Assembly (NCBI GenBank): GCA_005880165.1
Contig: VBJP01000123.1
Span: 1-6,255 of the forward strand
Source: Chloroflexota bacterium
GTDB lineage: Bacteria; Chloroflexota; Limnocylindria; QHBO01
Direction of reading: 5' to 3'
Length of the DNA stretch: 6,255 nucleotides
Within the stretch, counting starts at the first letter, position 1. Every line of letters begins with the position of its first letter. The translations under genes were made by a program, and so were the position numbers. The notes below the pieces were generated by a model. It searched no databases and was not told the DNA's origin. It saw only the letters and a program-made list of their open reading frames with translations. Positions 1 to 5,107 of this stretch are shown in pieces.

Positions 1-153
1 GACCAGGGCCAGAAGAACGGAAGCGCTCGGCAGGGACGCGCGGAAGGCCACCAGGACCACCGCGGCGAGGGCGGCGAGCGTGAGCCGCACCGCTATCAGC
101 TGCCGCTCCTGCGAGCGCATCTGCCTCTCGAGGTTGCGGTCGAGTTCGTCCAT
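1..153 (-). CDS. Partial membrane protein, N-terminal 51 residues (function unknown)
   Basis: Read on the minus strand, an ATG at 153-151 opens a frame that stays open to the window edge, so only 51 codons are seen and the C-terminus is missing. The protein begins MDELDRNLERQMRSQERQL, a charged, probably amphipathic cytoplasmic helix. A hydrophobic stretch from about residue 20 to 38 follows (Leu/Ala/Val), then a short polar turn and what looks like the start of a second hydrophobic segment at about residue 45. This is an integral membrane protein with an N-in charged helix. The ATG is the only usual start, because an in-frame stop lies about 45 bases upstream with no ATG/GTG/TTG between. A weak AGGA ribosome-binding match lies 13 bases upstream (167-170). 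The gene is divergent from the operon on the other strand. Such N-termini occur in sensor kinases and small membrane proteins, but no family can be named from this fragment. Confidence 0.6.
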   Translation of the reverse strand, partial: MDELDRNLERQMRSQERQLIAVRLTLAALAAVVLVAFRASLPSASVLLALV

Positions 154-173
154 GGCCGCGCCGGAGTCCTGGG

Positions 174-199
174 TTGCGATGAGCGGCGCCGACTATAGC
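174..199 (+). promoter_or_regulatory. Putative promoter for the rightward operon
   Basis: TTGCGA (174-179) and TATAGC (194-199) resemble -35 and -10 hexamers. The 14-base spacer is shorter than the usual 16-18, so the -35 may not be real. The -10 overlaps the leftward -10 on the other strand through the palindrome CTATAG. Transcription would start near 206, leaving a leader of about 90 bases before the start at 298. This is the only AT-rich hexamer pair found upstream of the operon. Confidence 0.22.
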
Positions 200-200
200 A
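192..200 (-). promoter_or_regulatory. Putative extended -10 promoter for the leftward gene
   Basis: On the minus strand the sequence reads TGCTATAGT, which is an extended -10 element (TGn followed by TATAGT, five of six matches to TATAAT). A start of transcription about 7 bases downstream would give a leader of roughly 30 bases before the ATG at 153. No good -35 hexamer is seen 17 bases upstream, which extended -10 promoters can tolerate. The assignment rests on motif matching alone in a GC-rich region where AT-rich hexamers are rare. Confidence 0.3.
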
Positions 201-273
201 TCCGATTTCGTGCGGGCCGTAGACTCCGGCCTGCAACCGATGGCGCATCCAGCACGTCTACGGAGGGACGTCG

Positions 274-285
274 AGCGCCAGCGCT
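274..285. repeat. Short inverted repeat before the operon's first start
   Basis: AGCGC (274-278), a two-base centre CA and GCGCT (281-285) form a perfect 5-bp inverted repeat lying directly before the GAGG ribosome-binding match. It could be a small operator, or could partly mask the ribosome-binding site in RNA, but five base pairs of GC-rich sequence can easily arise by chance. Confidence 0.2.
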
Positions 286-289
286 GAGG
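286..289 (+). promoter_or_regulatory. Ribosome-binding site favouring the start at 298
   Basis: GAGG lies 8 bases before the ATG at 298 and only 2 bases before the alternative ATG at 292, so spacing favours 298. A third candidate ATG at 376, directly before the first hydrophobic helix, has no recognisable ribosome-binding site but would give a conventional short N-terminus. Confidence 0.4.
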
Positions 290-297
290 CCATGCAT

Positions 298-2841
298 ATG
301 CAGCCCAGGTTCGGGACGGTCCGAGACCCATACCTCATGGCCCCGGCACAAGTCGGTCGGTCGAGCACGGACGCGATGCGCACGGCGCTCCTGATCGGTT
401 TGGCGAGCGCGCTGCTCGGCGGCCTGCTCTCCCTCGCCGTACCGACACTCCCGGCCATGCATCCTGCGGTGCGGGCGGCTGGTTCTATCCTCGTGACCCC
501 GCGCGCGCTGGTCGGCGGTCGCTTCGGCCAGGGCGGCTGGCTGGCCATTTTGGTCGACCTGCGGAACGATGGCCCGCCCGTAAGCGGCGCGATCGTGGCC
601 AACGGCTCGGATGGACAGGTGCGGCGCGCCGTCGATCTGCCGGCTGGGGCGCGCAAGCAGCTGGCGCTGTACGTCCATCCGGAAGCCTTCATCCGCACAT
701 TGAAGGTCACTCTTGTCGGCAACGACGGGAGTGCACTAGCGAGCGGTGACGCGCAGGTGCAGGTCCTCGAAAGTGGTGTCAGCCAAGTCGCAGTGATCGG
801 TGACTCGGCCAGCATCCTGCGCAGCCAGCTTGCGGCACGCGCCGCCCCGGGGCTGCCACAACCCCTCTCGCTATCACCCGCAGACCTGCCGGAGCGGCCC
901 GAGCCACTCGCCGGGCTGGCGACCATCGTCTGGGCCGGCGACTCCGGCTCCCTGACCGAGCCGCAGCGTCGATCGCTGGAGCGCTGGATCGCCGGGGGTG
1001 GCAACCTGGTGGTGCTTGGCGGACCGGACTGGCAGGCACGAACCGCAGCCTTCACCGACATCCTTCCGGTGGATGGCCTCGCCGCTCGCGATGGTGCATC
1101 CCTCACGGACCTGGCGCGGTTCGCCGGCAACGCGGCTCTCCCGACGGGCGCCACGGCCACCATCGCGAGCGGAGCGCCGCGGAACGGCGCTATTGCCCTC
1201 GCCGACCTCCCTGCCGCAAGCGGCGGCGGGCCCCTGCTGACGGCGATCAGCCACGGCGGCGGACGCGTCACGTTCCTTGGCGCTGACCTCGCCTCGGATC
1301 CGCTGCGTGGCTGGCGCGGCGCGCCGTTGCTCCTGGGGCGCCTCGTCCCTGACAACCGGCTGGCGCTCCAGTTCACCGGCGGCGCTCCCGTCGACCTGGA
1401 GTTCGGCGCCATGCTCGGCCAGGCGCTCTCCAACATCCCTGCCCTCGAGGTCCCGCCGGCCGAGCTGCTGGTGCTCGTCATCGTGGGCTACATCCTGCTG
1501 ATCGGTCCAATCAGCTACATCGTCCTGCGCCGCCGCGATCGGCGAGACCTGGCGTGGGTCACGGCTCCACTGCTGGTCCTCATCTTCTCCGCCGGCACCT
1601 ACGGCATCGGCTGGACCCTGAAGGGGAGCCAGGTCATCGTGAACGAGGTCGACATCATCCGGGTCGCAGCGGGCGGCGACGCCGCATCGGTCCAGAGCTA
1701 CGCCGGCGTCTTCTCGCCCAGTCGTTCGTCCTACGACCTCACCGTGCGAGCCGATGCGCTCCTCAGCGCAGTCAACAGCAATAACAACTTCACAGGGGCC
1801 GGTGGGCCACTTCAGCAGACAGCCGGGACCTATGTCATCGAGCAAGGCAATCCTGCGCACCTGCGCGGACTGGCGGTCTCCGTCTTCGGCCTGCAGGCGA
1901 TCCGGTCCGATGCCGTCGTCCCCTATCAGCCGGATCTTGAGATCGACTGGCGGCTGGAGGGCGACGCCGTGACGGGCACGATCCATAACGGGTCGCAGCA
2001 CGCGGTCGACGACGTGGCGGTCATCGGACAGGGAGTGGGAGTCATGGTCGGGACCCTGCAGCCCGGTGCTCGGAGAGACTTTCGCCTCGTTTCAGCCAAC
2101 CTCAACGGATCGCCGGTCTCGGAGCAGATCTACGGATCGAACGGCAACCAGCAGGACACGCCGGAGCAGCGCACGTTCGCAATGCGGCGACAGGTGCTCG
2201 ACGCGCTGACCGGGTTTGGCGGCAAGTTCCCCGTTGGGATGCTGGGCGGAGCACCGGTAACCGCGGGAGGCTCCGGAGGCCCCATGGTCGTGGGATGGCG
2301 CGCGGATGCGGCGCCGGTTGCGATCGACGTCGACGGCCTCGCACCACAGCACTACCGCCAGTCGTTGGAGGTCATCAGCGGCCGTCCGCGCATCGCGTCG
2401 GGCGCTATTTCGCTCAGTCCCGCCTCGCTGCCCGTGGATATCGTGTCCACCGCCGGCGATGCCTCGACCCAGCAGGGGCCGGGCGGCGTCTTCATGTCCA
2501 AGGGCGAAGCGGTCTTCCGCATCAGCCTTCCCCTCGAGGCGGCGCGGATGCAGCCGACGGAGCTCACGGTCCTCGCCTCGCAGGATCCGGGCGCCGTCTT
2601 CGCGTCCTTCGGCAACCCGGGAGGCTTCCCGCCGGGATTCCGGGTGGCGATCCTTCGCCTGGCGACCGGCGAGTGGGACGATCTGGGCGACCCGAGCCTG
2701 AGCGGGTCGTTGACCGTGACGAACGCTGCAGGCGCCATCGACGACGGTGGCCAGATCCTGGTGCGGGTGACCGCCAACGGGCCGGCCAACGGGGGCGCTC
2801 AGGTCTTCGTCGGCGCCCAGGTGCGCGGAGAGATGCCATGA
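298..2841 (+). CDS. Large envelope protein with glutamine-amidotransferase-like domain and three membrane helices
   Basis: Residues are numbered from the upstream ATG at 292 (849 codons; 847 from 298). A hydrophobic helix at about 30-50 is a signal anchor. Residues 60-160 look like a beta-sandwich. Residues 164-350 resemble the class I glutamine-amidotransferase-like fold: SQVAVIGD at 164-171, TIVWAGD around W214, ERWIAGGGNLVVLGG at 230-244, and GGRVTFLGADLASDP near 323-337. Two further helices (about 391-412 and 420-441) flank a positive RRRDRRD loop. The region from 445 onward is beta-rich, with a WRL...G...N.S segment near 553 and LQPG at 589-592. The positive-inside rule puts both large domains outside the cytoplasm. 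No cysteine occurs anywhere, so amidotransferase catalysis by a Cys nucleophile is excluded; binding or scaffolding is likelier. It overlaps the ATPase gene by 4 bases (ATGA). The architecture parallels accessory proteins of ABC-2 systems such as GldG, but identity is not claimed. The start is uncertain (292, 298 or 376). Confidence 0.85.
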   Translation: MQPRFGTVRDPYLMAPAQVGRSSTDAMRTALLIGLASALLGGLLSLAVPTLPAMHPAVRAAGSILVTPRALVGGRFGQGGWLAILVDLRNDGPPVSGAIVANGSDGQVRRAVDLPAGARKQLALYVHPEAFIRTLKVTLVGNDGSALASGDAQVQVLESGVSQVAVIGDSASILRSQLAARAAPGLPQPLSLSPADLPERPEPLAGLATIVWAGDSGSLTEPQRRSLERWIAGGGNLVVLGGPDWQARTAAFTDILPVDGLAARDGASLTDLARFAGNAALPTGATATIASGAPRNGAIALADLPAASGGGPLLTAISHGGGRVTFLGADLASDPLRGWRGAPLLLGRLVPDNRLALQFTGGAPVDLEFGAMLGQALSNIPALEVPPAELLVLVIVGYILLIGPISYIVLRRRDRRDLAWVTAPLLVLIFSAGTYGIGWTLKGSQVIVNEVDIIRVAAGGDAASVQSYAGVFSPSRSSYDLTVRADALLSAVNSNNNFTGAGGPLQQTAGTYVIEQGNPAHLRGLAVSVFGLQAIRSDAVVPYQPDLEIDWRLEGDAVTGTIHNGSQHAVDDVAVIGQGVGVMVGTLQPGARRDFRLVSANLNGSPVSEQIYGSNGNQQDTPEQRTFAMRRQVLDALTGFGGKFPVGMLGGAPVTAGGSGGPMVVGWRADAAPVAIDVDGLAPQHYRQSLEVISGRPRIASGAISLSPASLPVDIVSTAGDASTQQGPGGVFMSKGEAVFRISLPLEAARMQPTELTVLASQDPGAVFASFGNPGGFPPGFRVAILRLATGEWDDLGDPSLSGSLTVTNAAGAIDDGGQILVRVTANGPANGGAQVFVGAQVRGEMP
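2827..2830 (+). promoter_or_regulatory. Ribosome-binding site of the ATPase gene
   Basis: GGAG lies 7 bases before the ATG at 2838, inside the end of the preceding gene. This spacing selects 2838 over the second in-frame ATG at 2844, and it supports reinitiation at the ATGA overlap (2838-2841). Confidence 0.55.
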
Positions 2842-3824
2842 GCATGGCGCTCCCACCGGTGATCGAGACCCGTGGCCTCGTGAAGCGTTACGGCGACCAG
2901 ATCGCCGTGGCCGGCGTCGACCTGGTGGTGGGGCCGGCGGAGATCTTCGGCCTGGTGGGACCCAACGGGGCGGGGAAGACGACCATGATGAAGGTGCTGG
3001 CCACCCTGCTGGCGCCCACCGCGGGCGAGGCACGGGTGTGTGGCATCTCCGTGATGGAGGATCCCATCGAGGTTCGGCGCCGCATCGGCTACATGCCGGA
3101 CTTCTACGGCGTCTACGACGACCTGCGAGTCTGGGAGTACCTGGATTTCTTCGCTCGCTGCTACGGGGTCAGCGCCGAGCGCCGCGCCGGGATGATCGGC
3201 GAGCTGCTCGAGATCGTGGGTCTTGCCGACAAGCGCGGTGCCTACGTCGAGAGCCTCTCCCGCGGCATGCGCCAGCGGCTGTGCCTGGCGCACAGCCTGG
3301 TCCACGACCCGGCTCTGCTGATCCTCGACGAGCCGGCCTCCGGGCTGGATCCCCGGGCGCGGGTCGAGATGCGCGAGATCCTCCGCGAGCTGCGTGGCAT
3401 GGGCAAGACGATCCTGGTCAGCAGCCACATCCTCCCCGAGCTCGCCGAGATGTGCACCTCAGTCGGCATCATCGACCGTGGCCAGCTCCTGCGGGCCGGG
3501 AGCATCCGCGACATCGAAGTCTCCCTTCGCGCAGGAGCCGTCCTGCAGGTCGACCTCCTGGGCGACGAGACGACCATCGCCGGTGCGGAGACCTGGCTGT
3601 CGAATGCGCCACACGTTGGGGACGTGCTGCACGGAGACGTGGCGGCGGGCCTCGCCACGCGGCTCGAGATTCCGTTCGACGGGGACGCCAACGACCAGGC
3701 CGAGCTGCTGCGCTCCCTGATCGCCGCCGGCTACCGGGTGACCGGATTCCACCAGGCGACCAGCGACCTCGAGGAGATCTTCCTGAAGGTGACTGGTCAG
3801 GACGAGGAGGAGGGAGCGGCATGA
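2838..3824 (+). CDS. ABC-2 type transporter ATP-binding protein
   Basis: This 328-residue cytoplasmic ATPase would power the adjacent permease. Motifs in order: Walker A GPNGAGKTT at 41-49, signature LSRGMRQRL at 140-148 (in place of LSGGQ), Walker B LLILDEP at 160-166 with catalytic E165, D-loop SGLDP at 168-172 and switch His in SSH at 195-197. The Q-loop position in IGYMPDFYGVYDDL carries Asp (D88) where Gln is usual; the overall pattern is typical of DrrA/CcmA/NatA-like ABC-2 ATPases, whose Q-loop often varies. Residues from about 220 to 328 form the C-terminal extension common in this group. The start at 2838 is set by a ribosome-binding site and by the ATGA overlap with the previous gene. 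The frame is open far upstream, but that stretch lies inside the previous gene and has no ABC homology. The gene ends in a second ATGA overlap with the permease gene. Family assignment is near certain; the substrate is unknown. Confidence 0.96.
   Translation: MSMALPPVIETRGLVKRYGDQIAVAGVDLVVGPAEIFGLVGPNGAGKTTMMKVLATLLAPTAGEARVCGISVMEDPIEVRRRIGYMPDFYGVYDDLRVWEYLDFFARCYGVSAERRAGMIGELLEIVGLADKRGAYVESLSRGMRQRLCLAHSLVHDPALLILDEPASGLDPRARVEMREILRELRGMGKTILVSSHILPELAEMCTSVGIIDRGQLLRAGSIRDIEVSLRAGAVLQVDLLGDETTIAGAETWLSNAPHVGDVLHGDVAAGLATRLEIPFDGDANDQAELLRSLIAAGYRVTGFHQATSDLEEIFLKVTGQDEEEGAA
3805..3816 (+). promoter_or_regulatory. Strong ribosome-binding site of the permease gene
   Basis: A purine run containing AGGAGG (3805-3810) and AGGGAG (3811-3816) lies before the ATG at 3821, inside the last codons of the ATPase gene. 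It encodes the acidic DEEEG tail of the ATPase at the same time. It is the strongest ribosome-binding match in the window and supports separate, strong initiation of the permease at the ATGA overlap. Confidence 0.6.
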
Positions 3825-5107
3825 CGGCAGCCGCCAGACCCATGGCGTCGCCCCGACGGAGCGCGGCTCGCGAGTTTGGCTCGGCGGTGCGCACGATCAT
3901 GGTCAAGGAGCTCCGCGGCCGGTTCCGAGGACGCCGCGCGTTCGTGGTGCTGACCATCTACCTGGGGCTGCTGGCGCTGCTCGCCTACGGCACCTACGTC
4001 CTGATTGCCCCAACCGCCCGACAGGCTTCGCAGTTCGGTGGTGCGCCCAACGCCTCGGCCAGCATCGGCATCGGTATCTTCACCGTCCTCTCCTTCTTCC
4101 AGCTCCTGCTGGTCTCCTTCATCGCGCCGGCATTCACCACCGGCGCCATCTCGCTCGAGCGCGAGAAGCAGACGCTCGACCTGCTCATCAGCACCCCCCT
4201 GCGTCCCGGCGCGATCGTGGTCGGCAAGCTGCTTGCCGCGCTCGCCTACATCGGGCTCATGATCCTGGCCGCCATTCCCATCTCGGCGATCGTGTTCATG
4301 TACGGCGGTGCGACCGTGGATGACCTCATCCGTCAGCAGGTCGTGCTGCTCGTGACGGCCCTGGGTCTGGGCGCCATCGGCCTCTTCTTCTCCGCGCTCA
4401 TCAAGCGCACCCAAGCCGCCACGGTGCTCACCTACTGCGCCGTGCTGGTGCTCACCATCGGAACCGTCCTGATCTGGATCTTTTTCAGCATCCTTGCGCA
4501 GCGGGACGCGGTGGGTGTGACGCGCCGGGCTCCCGAGCAGATCCTGTGGGTGAACCCGGCGCTGGCGATGATCGACGTCGTAGCGGGGACCGAGGCGGGC
4601 AACGTCGGAGGGCTGAACGGCTTGCTAGGCCAGATCACGGGCGCGGACATCACCAACGCCGGCGGTGGCGTGACCTGCAACGGGAACGTCTGCTTCCAGA
4701 CCGATGACAAGGGCAACGTGATCGGTCCGGGCAGTGCGTTGCCGGGGGCTGCTGTGGACCTCAGCAGCCGCCCCGTGGGCGGCGTTGTGGTCGCATGCCC
4801 GCCTGACATGCCGCCCAACCAGTGCGCCGCGAACGGCGGGCAGCCGATCGCCGCAGTTGCGCAGCCACAGTCGGCAGTCGGCCACTTCTGGCCCCGCTAT
4901 TCGATCAGCCTCGCGGCGATCGCGGTGCTCGCGACGCTCTTCTCGATGCGACTGGTCGTGCCCGCCGGGATGCGCTTCGTGTTCCGCCGCCCGAGACGGC
5001 AGACTGCTCCGCCGCCGGCGCCGGGGAGCGTCGCGAAGGAGCCACCGGCCTCGCCCGCGGCTCCCGATGTGCCGGCTGACATCGCGACCGCTGAGGATTC
5101 GACCTGA
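3821..5107 (+). CDS. ABC-2 type transporter permease with large extracytoplasmic loop
   Basis: This 428-residue membrane protein forms the transmembrane part of the ABC system. A basic N-terminus (VKELRGRFRGRR, 28-39) leads into helix 1 at about 40-61. Further helices lie near 84-108, 138-160, 174-194 and 201-225, and a last one near 361-381. Between helices 2 and 3 is the hallmark EREKQTLDLLISTPL (113-127) followed by GK at 135-136, the cytoplasmic coupling segment of ABC-2 permeases. Residues about 227-355 form an unusually long Gly/Asn/Pro-rich loop placed outside by this topology. It contains C286, C291, C326 and C335; the only other cysteine seen is C206 within a helix. The C-terminal tail (about 394-428) is Pro/Ala-rich. 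The gene overlaps the ATPase by 4 bases and the next gene by 1 base (TGATG). GldF/NatB-like permeases are the nearest analogues by layout; the substrate is unknown. Confidence 0.93.
   Translation: MTAAARPMASPRRSAAREFGSAVRTIMVKELRGRFRGRRAFVVLTIYLGLLALLAYGTYVLIAPTARQASQFGGAPNASASIGIGIFTVLSFFQLLLVSFIAPAFTTGAISLEREKQTLDLLISTPLRPGAIVVGKLLAALAYIGLMILAAIPISAIVFMYGGATVDDLIRQQVVLLVTALGLGAIGLFFSALIKRTQAATVLTYCAVLVLTIGTVLIWIFFSILAQRDAVGVTRRAPEQILWVNPALAMIDVVAGTEAGNVGGLNGLLGQITGADITNAGGGVTCNGNVCFQTDDKGNVIGPGSALPGAAVDLSSRPVGGVVVACPPDMPPNQCAANGGQPIAAVAQPQSAVGHFWPRYSISLAAIAVLATLFSMRLVVPAGMRFVFRRPRRQTAPPPAPGSVAKEPPASPAAPDVPADIATAEDST
5093..5096 (+). promoter_or_regulatory. Ribosome-binding site of the coiled-coil protein gene
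   Basis: GAGG (within TGAGGA, 5092-5097) lies 10 bases before the ATG at 5107, inside the end of the permease gene. Together with the TGATG stop/start overlap it fixes this start. Confidence 0.4.

Larger units (their letters stand above)
154..297. other. Divergent intergenic region
   Basis: About 144 bases separate the start of the leftward membrane-protein gene from the preferred start of the rightward operon. No gene of either strand is supported here; the open frames that cross it are out-of-frame extensions of neighbouring genes. It holds a symmetric CTATAG at 193-198, a GGAGGG at 262-267 that is too far from any good start to serve as an obvious ribosome-binding site, a short inverted repeat at 274-285 and a GAGG at 286-289. 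No terminator-like hairpin with a T-run is visible, as expected between divergent genes. Confidence 0.6.

Noticed and set aside
80..394. 104-codon plus-strand open frame across the intergenic region
   Set aside because: Arg/Ser-rich, it overlaps both the leftward gene and the first operon gene out of frame and has no ribosome-binding site or motif.
258..1481. 407-codon minus-strand open frame opposite the first operon gene
   Set aside because: Composition is Ser/Arg/Pro-rich without motifs or membrane pattern, as expected for antisense reading of GC-rich coding DNA. The plus-strand protein is structured and coherent.
1771..1800. Local AT-richer patch encoding an Asn run (VNSNNNF)
   Set aside because: It fits a surface loop in the extracytoplasmic beta domain; the frame is intact and there is no sign of insertion or frameshift.
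874..2001. 375-codon minus-strand open frame
   Set aside because: Another antisense shadow, with random Asp/Gly/Arg-rich composition and no hydrophobic core or motif.
2295..2837. Upstream extension of the ABC ATPase frame
   Set aside because: The frame is open but lies inside the preceding gene, is Arg/Gly-rich with no homology pattern, and the ATG at 2838 has a ribosome-binding site and an ATGA overlap.
3038..3820. Upstream extension of the permease frame
   Set aside because: It is an out-of-frame reading of the ATPase gene, very Arg/Pro-rich; the ATG at 3821 has a strong ribosome-binding site.
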